This document shows positions 45,567 through 54,730 of a stretch of DNA of 64,000 nucleotides, piece after piece; the first letter of the stretch is position 1; every line of letters starts with the position of its first letter. The DNA comes from Pseudaquabacterium terrae. GTDB taxonomy: Bacteria; Pseudomonadota; Gammaproteobacteria; Burkholderiales; Burkholderiaceae_C. Position numbers and translations under genes: made by a program. The DNA lies in the NCBI RefSeq assembly GCF_013266755.1, contig NZ_JABRWJ010000002.1:372001-436000 (forward strand), in the 5' to 3' direction. The notes under the pieces are model-generated. The model was not told the origin of the DNA. It saw only the letters and a program-made list of their open reading frames with translations, and ran no database searches.

Positions 45567-46159
45567 GTCGCGCCCTCGGTAAGGCGGCGGCGCAGCGCTT
45601 CGGTATCGCCGCGCCAGCTGCGGCCCTGCGCATCCGGCTTCAGAGCGCCGCGCAGCGCGTCGTGATCGAGCACCGTCAGGTGCAGCGTCACGTGGTCGGC
45701 CAGCGCTTGCGAGCGCACGGTAACGATCAACACCGTCGCTTCGCCGCCATGGCCGTCGGGCCGCGTTGCGCTGTCGTAGTCGATGCCGCGATTGATCAGC
45801 GCGATCTCCGCCGACTTGGCGTCGTCGCAGTACAACTCGAGCTGAACCGCCGACAGCCGTGTCGCGGTGCCGCGCCAGACGGCGCCGGCCACGTGCGGCC
45901 GGAATTCGGCCAGGCGCTCCATCCAGCCCAGCGCCAGCTCGCGCAGCGCGCGCAGCTCGGCCGGCTGGGTGTCGGCGCAGAACAGCGCCAGGTGGGCACG
46001 CACTTCGTCTTCCACGGCTTCGTTGCTCGGCAGGAGCGTGGGCCGGTTCTGGCCGAGCGCGCGGGCGGCCTTGCGCTTCGCGGCGCCGTACTCCATGCCT
46101 TCCTCGACCACCAGGCGGGCGGCGGAAGCGGCGATCTCGGCGGTCATCGGGGCAGCCAT
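45563..46159 (-). CDS. Conserved hypothetical protein
   Basis: 198 residues from the ATG at 46159. No signal peptide or TM. The first half is helical and Ala/Glu-rich (AKRKAARALGQNRPTLLPSNEAVEDEVRAHLALF, about 27-60); the second half is beta-alpha with LYCDDAKSAEIALINRGIDYD (about 108-128) and ends in an Arg-rich helix. Similar proteins precede tlpA-like genes in Burkholderiales and some have been given unsupported names such as MurC-like ligase; no ligase motif is visible here. Function unknown. A TACAAT box 7 nt upstream suggests a leaderless transcript. Confidence 0.85.
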   Translation of the reverse strand: MAAPMTAEIAASAARLVVEEGMEYGAAKRKAARALGQNRPTLLPSNEAVEDEVRAHLALFCADTQPAELRALRELALGWMERLAEFRPHVAGAVWRGTATRLSAVQLELYCDDAKSAEIALINRGIDYDSATRPDGHGGEATVLIVTVRSQALADHVTLHLTVLDHDALRGALKPDAQGRSWRGDTEALRRRLTEGAT

Positions 46160-46166
46160 GTGTTGA

Positions 46167-46172
46167 ATTGTA
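46167..46172 (-). promoter_or_regulatory. -10 box for a leaderless transcript
   Basis: TACAAT on the minus strand ends 7 nt before the ATG at 46159, in the 40-bp gap after mtgA. The start site would fall at the ATG. No -35 was found. Confidence 0.5.
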
Positions 46173-46199
46173 GGAAGTGCTGGCTGGCCGACGGGCAGA

Positions 46200-46961
46200 C
46201 TACGGCAATTCGACTGCCGGCATGCGCGCCACGATGGTCGCCGCGCGGCCTTGCACATAACCCGAGCCGGGGTTCTTCTCGAAGCGTTTCGGCGCCGGCA
46301 GCATCACCGCCAGGCGCGCCGCGGCATAGGTGTCGAGCCGGCTGGGATCGGTGCGGAAGTAGTGGCGCGCCGCGGCGTGGGCGCCGAACAGGCCCTCGCC
46401 CCACTCGACGCTGTTCAGATAGATCTCGAGGATGCGGCGCTTCGTCAGCAGCGTTTCGAGCGCGAAGGTCAGCACCAGCTCCTGCGTCTTGCGTGCGAGC
46501 GTGCGCTCGCCGGACAGGAACAGGTTCTTCGCCAGCTGCTGGCTGATCGTCGAGCCGCCGATCACCTTCGGCGGCCGCCGCGCGGCCTTCGATTGCGGCG
46601 CCGCCGCGGCGATGCGCTGCGCGCGCGTTTCGTTGCGGACATTCTTGTCCCAGGCCTTCTCGATCGCATCCCACTCGATGCCGCTGTGCTCGGCGAAGCC
46701 GGCGTCCTCGCTGGCGATCACCGCGCGCTTCAGGTTCGCCGACAGGCGCTCGTCGTCGACCCATTGCTGGCTCCACTCGATGCGCTGCTTCTCGACCAGC
46801 AGGCGCCACACTTCGCTGCGCTGGAAGGTCGTCGATTGCGGGGCGATCAGCGTCATCAACGCGATGCGCAGCACGAAGTACAGCTGCAGTGCGACGGCGC
46901 ACAGCAGCAGCAGCGCGAGCGGCCGCAGCAGCGCCCGCAGGGCCGGCGACTTCAGCTGCAT
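46200..46961 (-). CDS. mtgA: Monofunctional peptidoglycan glycosyltransferase MtgA
   Basis: 253 residues from the ATG at 46961, overlapping the aroE stop by 10 bp. GT51 enzyme that polymerises lipid II. One N-terminal TM (about 10-35) anchors it. Catalytic motif [14 protein letters not shown] (about 84-97; first Glu), [15 protein letters not shown] (about 136-150) and [22 protein letters not shown] (about 170-191) are intact. A short Ala/Arg-rich insert (about 112-132) before GGST is longer than in E. coli. Confidence 0.95.
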   Translation of the reverse strand: MQLKSPALRALLRPLALLLLCAVALQLYFVLRIALMTLIAPQSTTFQRSEVWRLLVEKQRIEWSQQWVDDERLSANLKRAVIASEDAGFAEHSGIEWDAIEKAWDKNVRNETRAQRIAAAAPQSKAARRPPKVIGGSTISQQLAKNLFLSGERTLARKTQELVLTFALETLLTKRRILEIYLNSVEWGEGLFGAHAAARHYFRTDPSRLDTYAAARLAVMLPAPKRFEKNPGSGYVQGRAATIVARMPAVELP

Positions 46962-47827
46962 GTCGCCGCCAGGCGCGCCGCCAGCGCCGCGAGCACCGGC
47001 GCCGTCTGCGGCCGCACGCCACGCCACAGCCAGAAGGCCTCGGCCGCCTGCTCGACCAGCATGCCCAGGCCGTCGCGCCCGCGCGCGTCATGGGCGGTGG
47101 CCCAGGCCAGGAAGGGCGCGGCGGCCGGGCCGTACATCATGTCCAGCGCCAGCGCGCCCGGGGCCAGCGTCTGCGCCGTGACCGGCACCGCGGCGCCGGC
47201 CAGGCTGCTGGCGCTGCTGTTGAGCAGCACGCCGTAGTGCTCGCCGCAGTCGGCCAGGCCGCGCGCTTCGAGCCCGACGCCGCGCTGCTCGGCGAGCGCG
47301 CGGTGGCGTTCGACCAGCACCACGGCGCGCTCGGCGGTGCGGTTGGCGACGACGACCAGCGCCGGCCCGGCTTCGATCAACGGGCCCAGCACGCCCGCCG
47401 CCGCGCCGCCGGCGCCGACCAGCAGCACGCGCTGGCCGGCGAGCGCGATACCTGCGCCGTGCTCGATGTCGCGCACCAGGCCGATGCCGTCGCTGTTGTC
47501 GGCGAACCAGCCGTCGGCATCGAAGCGCAGAACGTTGGCCGCTTGCGCCAGCGCTGCGCGCGCGGACAGATGGCGCGCCAGTGCCGGCGCCTCGAACTTG
47601 AAGGGCACGGTGATGTTGCAGCCGCGCGCCGGGCCGACGCCGGCGGCCGGGTCGGCACTGGCGATGAAGGCGCGCACCGTGGCCTCGAATTCGCCGGGCG
47701 GGCATTCGATGCGCCCGTAGGCGATCGGCTGGCCGGTCTGGCGCGCGAACTCGGCGTGAATGAAGGGCGATTGGCTGTGGGCCACCGGGTGGCCGAGCAC
47801 GGCATAACGATCGACAGGCGTGGGCAT
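46952..47827 (-). CDS. aroE: Shikimate dehydrogenase AroE
   Basis: 291 residues. NADPH-dependent reduction of 3-dehydroshikimate in aromatic synthesis. [19 protein letters not shown] (about 10-28; shikimate Ser-x-Ser), [12 protein letters not shown] (about 68-79; catalytic Lys), [10 protein letters not shown] (about 110-119) and [17 protein letters not shown] (about 133-149, NADP loop) are present. It starts 14 bp after the TonB-like gene. Confidence 0.95.
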   Translation of the reverse strand: MPTPVDRYAVLGHPVAHSQSPFIHAEFARQTGQPIAYGRIECPPGEFEATVRAFIASADPAAGVGPARGCNITVPFKFEAPALARHLSARAALAQAANVLRFDADGWFADNSDGIGLVRDIEHGAGIALAGQRVLLVGAGGAAAGVLGPLIEAGPALVVVANRTAERAVVLVERHRALAEQRGVGLEARGLADCGEHYGVLLNSSASSLAGAAVPVTAQTLAPGALALDMMYGPAAAPFLAWATAHDARGRDGLGMLVEQAAEAFWLWRGVRPQTAPVLAALAARLAATCS

Positions 47828-47841
47828 CTCGGATGACGTGC

Positions 47842-48705
47842 TCAGGGTGACGCGCTCAGGCTGGTTTCGAGCCCGTCTTCACGGGTGAAGCGAAAGCGCG
47901 AGGTGACGACGATCTGGTCGGCCTGCTGGCGCATCGGCTTGCTGAACGGGCCATACGGTGCTGCGCCGTGCACGATCGCGACGGCGCGTTTGTCGAGCAC
48001 GCGGTTGCCCGATCCGAGCACCACCTCGGCCTCGATCACCCGGCCGCGCGCGTCGACGGTGACGTTCATCGTCAGCTCGCCGTAGAGCTTCTTGCCGCGG
48101 TACTCGGGGAAGTCGCGCGTGCCGCGCTCCTCGATGCGGCGGCGCAGCTGGTCGTAGTACAGCGCGTAGACCTCTTCGCGCGTCGCCGGGCTGATGTAGC
48201 GCTTCTTCGGCCGCGCGTTCTCGTCGTTGATGCGCTTCTCGATCTCGGCCAGCAGCTTCAGCAGCTGGCGCCGGCGCTCGTCCTGGTCGCGGTCCTTCGG
48301 CGTGCCGGACTCGCGCTGCGGATCGGGCGGTGGCAGCATCGCGACCTCGCGCCGCACCTGGGCCAGCAACTGCTGCTGCTGCTCCTGCAGCGTGTCGACG
48401 CGGCGGCGCGCGTCTTCGCTGGCATCGCCGATCTCGACCTGCGCGGTCGCCGGCAGCGGCGAGGTCGCCCGACCCTGCGCGGCGTCGCCGCCGCCGGCGA
48501 GCGACGCCTGCGCGATCGCCGCGGCCTTGGCCGGCAGGTCGTCCGAGCGCGCGTTGACCAGCACGACGTCGAGCGGCGTGTCGCGGAAGACGCGCTCGAA
48601 TTGCTCCGGATCGACGAAACGCAGCGTCAGCAGCCCGGCATGCACGGCGACCGAGAACAGCAGCGCGACCTGCAGCGTCGACAAGTGCAGCAGCCGCAGC
48701 TTCAT
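47842..48705 (-). CDS. TonB-family protein
   Basis: 287 residues. One N-terminal TM (about 8-27), then a charged Gln/Arg coiled-coil-like region (about 95-170) and a C-terminal TonB-like domain (about 185-280; [41 protein letters not shown]). No ExbB/ExbD genes accompany it. It lies 15 bp after the RNB gene and 14 bp before aroE. It may act as an energy transducer or as a structural envelope protein. Confidence 0.85.
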   Translation of the reverse strand: MKLRLLHLSTLQVALLFSVAVHAGLLTLRFVDPEQFERVFRDTPLDVVLVNARSDDLPAKAAAIAQASLAGGGDAAQGRATSPLPATAQVEIGDASEDARRRVDTLQEQQQQLLAQVRREVAMLPPPDPQRESGTPKDRDQDERRRQLLKLLAEIEKRINDENARPKKRYISPATREEVYALYYDQLRRRIEERGTRDFPEYRGKKLYGELTMNVTVDARGRVIEAEVVLGSGNRVLDKRAVAIVHGAAPYGPFSKPMRQQADQIVVTSRFRFTREDGLETSLSASP

Positions 48706-48720
48706 CGCCGCCGGGCCTGG

Positions 48721-50769
48721 TCAGGAAGCGCTGTCGGCGGCCGGGGCGACCGGCTCGCCAACGGATCCGGCGTCGGCGACATCGATCGCCAGGGCCAGCG
48801 GCGCCGCGGCTTCGGCTTCCTCGTCGACGTCTTCCTCGGCTTCTCCGGCCACCGGCAGCGGCGCGTCGAGGCGCGTCACCAGCGTCGCATGCACGTCGAG
48901 CGTCAGCAGGTCGATGCCGGTGATGCGCACACGCACATGCGTGCCGCGCGGCAGCGCGTCGCAGCCGAGCGCCTTGAAGACCAGCGGCAGCGTGTCGGCG
49001 CGCACCAGCCCGTCCTTCAGCGCCGCGGCGTCGAGCTCAGCCACCGCGTTCTGCTCCAGCCAGCGCAGCGCCCAGTAGCGCTCGATGCCGTGCTGGAAGT
49101 CGTTGTACGCGCTGTAGGCGGCATCGAAGGACGAGATCACCGAGAACAGCGTCGCGTCCTTGGGCTTGAACGGCGCGGCCAGTGCGGCGGTGCGGCCATG
49201 GCGCGCGGCGGCGACGATCTGCCACTGGTTGACGAGGTCGACGTAACGCCGCAGCGGCGAGGTGGCCCAGGTGTACTGCGCCACGCCCATGCCGGCGTGT
49301 GGCGCCGGCTTGATGCCCATGCGCACCTTGATGCCGGGCGCCAGGCTGGCCTGGCTGCGGTAGATGCCGGGCACGCCGCAATCGGCGAGCAGGCCGCCCC
49401 AGTGGCTGTTGGCGAGGATCATCGCCTCGGAGACGATCAGGTCCAGCGGCGCGCCGCGGCGGCGCTCGGTGATCTGCACCGTTTCGTCGCCGCTCGGCTC
49501 GCCCTGCGACCCGCTGAGCCGGTAGTTGTAGTCCGGGCGGTTGAAGTTCTCCGGCTTGCCGCGCACCACCTCGCGCTGCGCCTTCAGGTGGCGGGCGAGG
49601 CGGAAGGCGAAGGCGAGCTCCGGCGCAAATGCGTAGTCGGCCGGTGCCTCGCCTTGCAGCGCCGCTTCGGTGATCACCGCATCGAGCTGGTCATGGCGCA
49701 GGTTCGCGGCGATCGGCACGCGCTCGATGCGCGTCTCGTTGCCGCGCAGTTCGAGCGTGGCTTCGTCGTAGCTGAAATACACGCTGACGGCAGGACAGTC
49801 GCGCCCCTCGATCAGCGTGTAGGCCTGCACGACCTCGTCGGGCAGCATCGTCAGCTTCCAGCCCGGCATGTAGACCGTCGACAGCCGCTCGCGGGCGAGC
49901 TTGTCGAGCGGCGAGTCGGGCGTGATCGCCAGGCCCGGTGCCGCGATGTGCACGCCGAAGGTGACGGTGCCGGAGCCGAGGCCACGCACCGACAGCGCAT
50001 CGTCGATCTCGGTGGTTTGCGAATCGTCGATCGAGAAGGCCTGCACGTCGGCGCGCGGCAGGTCGTCCTTGATGGCCGGCGCGGCCAGTGCCGGGAAGCC
50101 GGTGCCCTTCGGGAACTGCTCGAACAGGAAGCGGCGCCAGTGGAACTGGTAGGGCGAGCTGATCGCGCCGGCGGACTTCAGCAGCTCCAGCGGCGCGCGC
50201 TGCGCGCGGCGAGCGGCCTCGACGACTGCCTTGTACTCGGGCCCGTTCTTGTCGGGCTTGAACAGGATGCGGTAGAGCTGCTCCTGCACCGGCGCCGGGC
50301 AGCGGCCGCCGATCAGCTCGTCGGCCCAGCCGTCGATCTGCGCGGCAAGCTGCTTCTTGCGCTCGAGCGCCAGCAGCGCGGCCTTGACGATCTCCTCGGG
50401 CGCCTTCTTGAAGCGGCCCTTGCCGGCGCGGCGGAAGTAATGCGGCGCTTCGAACAGGCGAAACAGCGCCGCGGCCTGCTGCTCCGGGCCGGCCTTGGCA
50501 TCGAAATAGTCGCGCGCCAGGTCGTCGAAGCCGAACTCGCCCTCGGGCGCGAATTCCCACGCCAGGTCGAGGTCGATGTCGCCGGCCAGCGCCTGCGCGC
50601 GACTCATCAACTCCGCCGGCTGCGGCTTGTCGAAGCGCAGCAGCACATTGGTGGATTTCACTTTGACGCGCTTGCCGGAGTCGAGCTCGATCTGCATCGA
50701 GGCATCGGTATCGGACATCACGCGGCCGGCGAGAAACTTGCCGGCATCATCGAACAGGGCGTAGCTCAC
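48721..50769 (-). CDS. RNB-domain ribonuclease
   Basis: 682 residues from a GTG that overlaps the cysM stop by 4 bp. The N-terminal SH3-like part (about 1-50) is followed by a helical region and the RNase II catalytic domain (about 230-540) with [17 protein letters not shown] (about 243-259); the metal Asp residues are retained, though one position is Glu, as is common in the TTEIDD type. A C-terminal S1-like barrel (about 590-650) ends in an acidic tail. It is expected to degrade RNA 3' to 5'. The cold-shock domains of RNase R are not obvious. Confidence 0.92.
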   Translation of the reverse strand: MSYALFDDAGKFLAGRVMSDTDASMQIELDSGKRVKVKSTNVLLRFDKPQPAELMSRAQALAGDIDLDLAWEFAPEGEFGFDDLARDYFDAKAGPEQQAAALFRLFEAPHYFRRAGKGRFKKAPEEIVKAALLALERKKQLAAQIDGWADELIGGRCPAPVQEQLYRILFKPDKNGPEYKAVVEAARRAQRAPLELLKSAGAISSPYQFHWRRFLFEQFPKGTGFPALAAPAIKDDLPRADVQAFSIDDSQTTEIDDALSVRGLGSGTVTFGVHIAAPGLAITPDSPLDKLARERLSTVYMPGWKLTMLPDEVVQAYTLIEGRDCPAVSVYFSYDEATLELRGNETRIERVPIAANLRHDQLDAVITEAALQGEAPADYAFAPELAFAFRLARHLKAQREVVRGKPENFNRPDYNYRLSGSQGEPSGDETVQITERRRGAPLDLIVSEAMILANSHWGGLLADCGVPGIYRSQASLAPGIKVRMGIKPAPHAGMGVAQYTWATSPLRRYVDLVNQWQIVAAARHGRTAALAAPFKPKDATLFSVISSFDAAYSAYNDFQHGIERYWALRWLEQNAVAELDAAALKDGLVRADTLPLVFKALGCDALPRGTHVRVRITGIDLLTLDVHATLVTRLDAPLPVAGEAEEDVDEEAEAAAPLALAIDVADAGSVGEPVAPAADSAS

Positions 50770-51842
50770 TCGGCGGATTGTCCCATCGCGGCGTGGTGCG
50801 CCGATTCGATGCCGGCGTCGCCCGGGCCGTCGAGTCCATTGGCCGCGCGCCAGCCGGCATCGAAGGCGGTGTCGGCATACCGCTCGCCGGCATCGCAGAT
50901 CAGCGTGACGATGCTGCCGCGCTCGCCCCGCGCGGCCATCTCGCGCGCCAGGTGCAGCACGCCGGCGAAGTTGGTGCCGGTCGAGGGCCCGACGCGGCGG
51001 CCGAGCCGCGCCGACAGGTCGAGCGCCGCGGCAAAACTGGCCGCATCGGGCACGCGCAGCATGCGGTCGATCACCGACGGCAGGAACGAGGGCTCGACGC
51101 GCGGCCGGCCGATGCCTTCGATGCGCCCGCGCTGCCCGTGCGCCAAGTCGTCGCGGCCCTGCGCAAAGGCGTCGAAGAAGACCGAGCGCTCGGGGTCGAC
51201 GACTGCCAGCTCGGTGGTCGCCAGCGCATCGCGGCGGTAGCGGATGTAGCGGCCGATGGTGGCCGAGGTGCCGCCGGTGCCGGCGCCGACGACGATCCAG
51301 CGCGGCAGCGGATGCAGCTCCTCGCGCAGCTGCGCGAAGATGCTCTCGGCGATGTTGTTGTTGCCGCGCCAGTCGGTCGCCCGCTCGGCGTTGGTGAACT
51401 GGTCCATGTAATGGCCGCGTCTCTCGCGTGCCAGCGCCTCGGCCGCGGCGTAGACCTGCGGCGCTTCGACTTCCAGGCACTGGCCGCCGAAGAAGGCGAT
51501 CTCCTCGAGCTTGCGGCGCGCGGTGTTCTGCGGCACCACGGCGACGAAGGGCAGGCCGAGCAGGCGCGCGAAGTACGCCTCGCTGATCGCCGTCGAGCCC
51601 GACGAGGCCTCGACGATCGTCGTCTGCGGGCCGATGTGGCCGTTGCACAGGCCGTAGAGGAACAGCGAGCGCGCGAGCCGGTGCTTCAGGCTGCCCGACG
51701 GGTGCGTCGACTCGTCCTTCAGGTAGACGTCGACGCCCGGCGCCTCGGGCAGGGTGAGCGGCACCAGGTGCGTGTCGGCCGAGCGGCGGGCATCGGCTTC
51801 GATGCGGCGCAGCGCCTCGGCGACCCAGGCACGAGCGGTCAT
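50766..51842 (-). CDS. PLP-dependent cysteine synthase family protein
   Basis: 358 residues from the ATG at 51842, overlapping the yqiA stop by 4 bp. Fold type II PLP enzyme; the Schiff-base Lys is in [11 protein letters not shown] (about 49-59), with [10 protein letters not shown] (about 82-91), [17 protein letters not shown] (about 185-201) and a late STGTNFAG (about 290-297). It is longer than CysK/CysM (about 305) and lacks close similarity to either, so cysteine synthase activity is family-level inference. Confidence 0.9.
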   Translation of the reverse strand: MTARAWVAEALRRIEADARRSADTHLVPLTLPEAPGVDVYLKDESTHPSGSLKHRLARSLFLYGLCNGHIGPQTTIVEASSGSTAISEAYFARLLGLPFVAVVPQNTARRKLEEIAFFGGQCLEVEAPQVYAAAEALARERRGHYMDQFTNAERATDWRGNNNIAESIFAQLREELHPLPRWIVVGAGTGGTSATIGRYIRYRRDALATTELAVVDPERSVFFDAFAQGRDDLAHGQRGRIEGIGRPRVEPSFLPSVIDRMLRVPDAASFAAALDLSARLGRRVGPSTGTNFAGVLHLAREMAARGERGSIVTLICDAGERYADTAFDAGWRAANGLDGPGDAGIESAHHAAMGQSAE

Positions 51843-52417
51843 GAGAGCTCCAGTCGTTCGAGCAGCCACGGCAGGTGCTGCTCGAAATCCGACAACGCGT
51901 GGTCGCTGCCGTCGAGCAGGCGGATCGCCGCGCCGGGGTAGCGGGCGCACATCTCGCGCCAGTCGAGCACCTCGTCGCCTTTGGCGATCAGCGCCGCGTA
52001 GCGTTCCGGCCGGGTGATCGCGGCGGGCGTCAGCGCGCGCAGCTCGTCGACGTATTCGGCGCGGAACAGGAAGTGTTCCTCGGGCTGGTGGAATTGCGTC
52101 TGCTCGCCGATGTATGCGGCGAGGTCACGCGCCGGATCGATGGCGGGATTCAGCAGCAGCGCCCGGCAGCCGACGGCCTCGGCCAGCACGGTGGCGTAGA
52201 AGCCGCCGAGTGAGCTGCCGATCACCGCGCTGTGCTCGACCGGCCACCCGGCGACCGCTTCGCGGATCAGTGCCCAGGCCGCCGCCGGCGAGGGCGGCAA
52301 TTGCGGGCAGTGCCACTGCACGTCCCGCCGATGCCGCTGCAGCCACGCGTGCAGCAGACGCGCCTTGAACGACGACGGCGACGAGCGGAAGCCGTGCAGG
52401 TACAGCAGATGGTTCAT
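51839..52417 (-). CDS. YqiA-like alpha/beta-fold esterase
   Basis: 192 residues. Starts [19 protein letters not shown] (about 4-22), typical of YqiA/YcfP; the nucleophile elbow is GSSLGGFYA (about 67-75), and the acid and His follow in [12 protein letters not shown] (about 143-154) and [13 protein letters not shown] (about 167-179). The substrate is unclear. ATG and the mpl stop share one base (TGATG), so it is translationally coupled. Confidence 0.9.
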   Translation of the reverse strand: MNHLLYLHGFRSSPSSFKARLLHAWLQRHRRDVQWHCPQLPPSPAAAWALIREAVAGWPVEHSAVIGSSLGGFYATVLAEAVGCRALLLNPAIDPARDLAAYIGEQTQFHQPEEHFLFRAEYVDELRALTPAAITRPERYAALIAKGDEVLDWREMCARYPGAAIRLLDGSDHALSDFEQHLPWLLERLELS

Positions 52418-53790
52418 CAAAGTGCCAGCGCCGCCAGCAGCTTCGCGTGGATGCCGCCGAAGCCGCCGTTGCTCATCACCAGCACGTGATCGCCGGGCTT
52501 CGCGGCGCGGGTGATCGCCGTGACGAGCTTGTCGACCGAGTCCGCCACCAGCGCCTGCTGGCCCAGCGGCGCGAGCGCCTCGCCGGCATCCCAGCCGTAG
52601 TCGCCTTGCAGGCAGAAGCTCAGGTCGGCTTCTTCCAGCGCCCACGGCAGCTGCGCCTTCATCGCCCCCAGCTTCATCGTGTTGCTGCGCGGCTCGAAGG
52701 CGACGAGGATGCGCGCCCCGCCGACCTTGCGCCGCAGGCCGTCGAGCGTCGTGCGCATCGCCGTCGGGTGGTGGGCGAAGTCGTCGTAGACCTTGATGCC
52801 GCGCGCTTCACCGCGCAGCTCCATGCGCCGGCGCACGTTCTCGAAGCGGCTCAAGGCCGCGGCGGCAACGTCGGGCGCCACGCCGGCATGCTCGGCCGCG
52901 CCGATCGCCGCCAGCGCGTTGAGCTGGTTGTGCTCGCCGAGCAACGGCCATTCGACGCGGCCGATCTTGAGACTCCCGCGCAGCACGTCGAAGGCATGCG
53001 GCTCGCCGCGCGCGCGCAAGGCGCCGGGCTCCTCCTTGCGCGCACCGAAGCGCTGCACCTCGCTCCAGCAGCCGCGTGCCAGCACGCGGGCCAGCGCCTC
53101 GTCGCGCACGTTGACCACCAGCCGGCCGCTCGCCGGCACCGTGCGCACCAGGTGATGGAACTGCGTCTCGATCGCGCCCAGGTCCGGGAAGATGTCGGCG
53201 TGGTCGTACTCGAGGTTGTTGAGGATCGCGGTGCGCGGCCGGTAGTGCACGAACTTGCTGCGCTTGTCGAAGAACGCGGTGTCGTACTCGTCGGCCTCGA
53301 TGACGAAGTAGCGGCCTGTGCCTGCGCGGGCTTCGTCGGAACCCAGCCGCGCCGAGACGCCGAAGTTCTGCGGCACGCCGCCGACCAGGAAGCCCGGCTG
53401 CAGGCCGGCCGCCTCGAGGATCCAGGCGAGCATCGCCGTCGTAGTGGTCTTGCCGTGCGTGCCGGCGACCGCCAGCACATGGCGCCCGGCGAGCACCTCG
53501 TCGGCCAGCCACTGCGGACCGCTGGTGTAGCGCGCACCGGCGTCGAGGATGGCTTCGATCAGCGGGTTGCCGCGCGTGCCGACGTTGCCGATCACGAACA
53601 GGTCGGGCTTCAACGCCAGCTGGTCCGGCGTGTAGCCCTCGAGCAGGTCGATGCCGAGCGCGCGCAGCTGCTCGCTCATCGGCGGGTAGACGTTGGCATC
53701 GCAGCCGGTGACCCGGTGGCCCGCTTCGCGTGCGATCGCCGCCAGGCCACCCATGAAGGTGCCGCAGATGCCGAGGATGTGGATGTGCAT
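52417..53790 (-). CDS. mpl: UDP-MurNAc:tripeptide ligase Mpl
   Basis: 457 residues from the ATG at 53790, equal to E. coli Mpl. It reattaches recycled L-Ala-D-Glu-mDAP to UDP-MurNAc. N-terminal nucleotide motif IHILGICGTFMGGLAAIAREAGH (about 3-25), ATP loop VAGTHGKTTTTAMLAWILEAAG (about 107-128), and the Mur ligase central NNLEYDHADIF (about 188-198) are present. It heads the seven-gene set mpl-yqiA-cysM-rnb-tonB-aroE-mtgA, joined by overlaps or gaps of no more than about 15 bp. A TAGAAT box lies 9 nt upstream. Confidence 0.96.
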   Translation of the reverse strand: MHIHILGICGTFMGGLAAIAREAGHRVTGCDANVYPPMSEQLRALGIDLLEGYTPDQLALKPDLFVIGNVGTRGNPLIEAILDAGARYTSGPQWLADEVLAGRHVLAVAGTHGKTTTTAMLAWILEAAGLQPGFLVGGVPQNFGVSARLGSDEARAGTGRYFVIEADEYDTAFFDKRSKFVHYRPRTAILNNLEYDHADIFPDLGAIETQFHHLVRTVPASGRLVVNVRDEALARVLARGCWSEVQRFGARKEEPGALRARGEPHAFDVLRGSLKIGRVEWPLLGEHNQLNALAAIGAAEHAGVAPDVAAAALSRFENVRRRMELRGEARGIKVYDDFAHHPTAMRTTLDGLRRKVGGARILVAFEPRSNTMKLGAMKAQLPWALEEADLSFCLQGDYGWDAGEALAPLGQQALVADSVDKLVTAITRAAKPGDHVLVMSNGGFGGIHAKLLAALAL

Positions 53791-53799
53791 AGGGCGCAA

Positions 53800-53817
53800 A
53801 TTCTAGGAGGCGACAAT
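53800..53817. promoter_or_regulatory. Back-to-back leaderless-type -10 boxes for mpl and the membrane-protein gene
   Basis: On the minus strand TAGAAT (53805 to 53800) ends 9 nt before the mpl ATG; on the plus strand GACAAT (53812-53817) ends 7 nt before the ATG at 53825. Only 34 bp separate the two start codons, so each polymerase's -35 region lies over the other gene's start. Confidence 0.45.
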
Positions 53818-53824
53818 TCGAGGC

Positions 53825-54241
53825 ATGGCTTGGATCGTGTCGCACCCGTGGGTCTATCCGATGCTCGAGGTGCTGCACATCGTCGGCATCGCGCTGCTGG
53901 TGGGCAACCTGGTGCTGCTGGAGGTGCGCGTCTGGGGCATCGGCGGTGCGCTGCCGATCGAGCCGCTGGCGCGGCTGGCGCTGCTGATCGCGCTGGCGGG
54001 CTTCGGGCTCGTCGCGGCGAGCGGGCTGACGATGTTCGCCGGCCAGCCGCAGGAGCTGCTCGCCAACCGCGTGTTCGTCATCAAGATGGGCCTCGTGATG
54101 CTGGGCGGTGCGAATGCGGCGGTGTTCCATGCCCGCCATGGCCTGCAACGGCTCGACCGCATCGCCAAGCTGCAGACTGCACTGTCGCTGGGGCTTTGGA
54201 TCGTGGTCATCATGCTCGGTCGCTGGATCGCCTATCGCTGA
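53825..54241 (+). CDS. Small four-helix membrane protein, CopD/HemJ-like
   Basis: 138 residues with four TM segments (about 10-32, 45-68, 80-102, 112-135). Histidines in TM1 (EVLHIVG) and TM3 end (VFHARHG), with a Lys in FVIKMGLVMLGG, recall the CopD/HemJ-type four-helix fold, in which such His bind heme or copper; that resemblance is inference. I cannot name the family. It is followed 18 bp later by a DUF6152 gene, so they form a two-gene unit. Confidence 0.75.
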   Translation: MAWIVSHPWVYPMLEVLHIVGIALLVGNLVLLEVRVWGIGGALPIEPLARLALLIALAGFGLVAASGLTMFAGQPQELLANRVFVIKMGLVMLGGANAAVFHARHGLQRLDRIAKLQTALSLGLWIVVIMLGRWIAYR

Positions 54242-54259
54242 CTGCACGGGAGACCTCAC

Positions 54260-54730
54260 ATGCAACGTCGTTCACTGCTGATCGCCACCGCCGCGTCCCT
54301 CGCGGCTTCGCGAGCCTTCGCACACCACGGCTGGAGCAGCTTCGACCAGTCGAAGCCGATCTACCTGGCCGGCCAGGCCGCGAAGGTGGCCTGGCGCAAT
54401 CCGCACGTCGAGATCGACCTCGAACTGGCGGCGGACTTGAAACTGCCGGCCGATCTGGCCCAGCGCGTGGTGCCTGCGCAGTCGGCGCCCGTCGACGGCC
54501 CGCAGCTGTTGAGGGCCGCCAGCGTGCCCAAGCGCAAGGACCGGCGCTGGGAAATCGAGTTCGCGCCGCTGACGCGCATGCAGGCCTGGGCCGTGCCCGA
54601 GATCAAGGTCGGCGACAAGCTCGAGGTGCTGGGCTTCACGTTTCCGAACGAGCAGGGCGAGGCGATCCTGCGCGTCGAGTACCTGTGGCTCGGCGGCAAG
54701 ACCTACGGCCTGCGGTCCTCCCCGGCCTGA
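54260..54730 (+). CDS. DUF6152 exported protein
   Basis: 156 residues. A twin-Arg-like start (MQRRSLLIATAASLAASRAFA) gives a signal peptide cleaved near residue 21; the mature end begins HHGWSSFDQSKPIYLAG, the hallmark of DUF6152. A beta-rich domain follows (AWRNPHVEIDLEL; WEIEFAPLTRMQAW; GDKLEVLGFTFPNEQGEAILRVEYL). The N-terminal His-His may bind metal, which is inference. It probably works with the membrane protein encoded just before it. Confidence 0.85.
   Translation: MQRRSLLIATAASLAASRAFAHHGWSSFDQSKPIYLAGQAAKVAWRNPHVEIDLELAADLKLPADLAQRVVPAQSAPVDGPQLLRAASVPKRKDRRWEIEFAPLTRMQAWAVPEIKVGDKLEVLGFTFPNEQGEAILRVEYLWLGGKTYGLRSSPA

Noticed and set aside
47968-51240. A 1090-codon plus-strand frame opposite the tonB-like and RNB genes
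   Set aside because: Same shadow effect; the real genes have clear family motifs on the minus strand.
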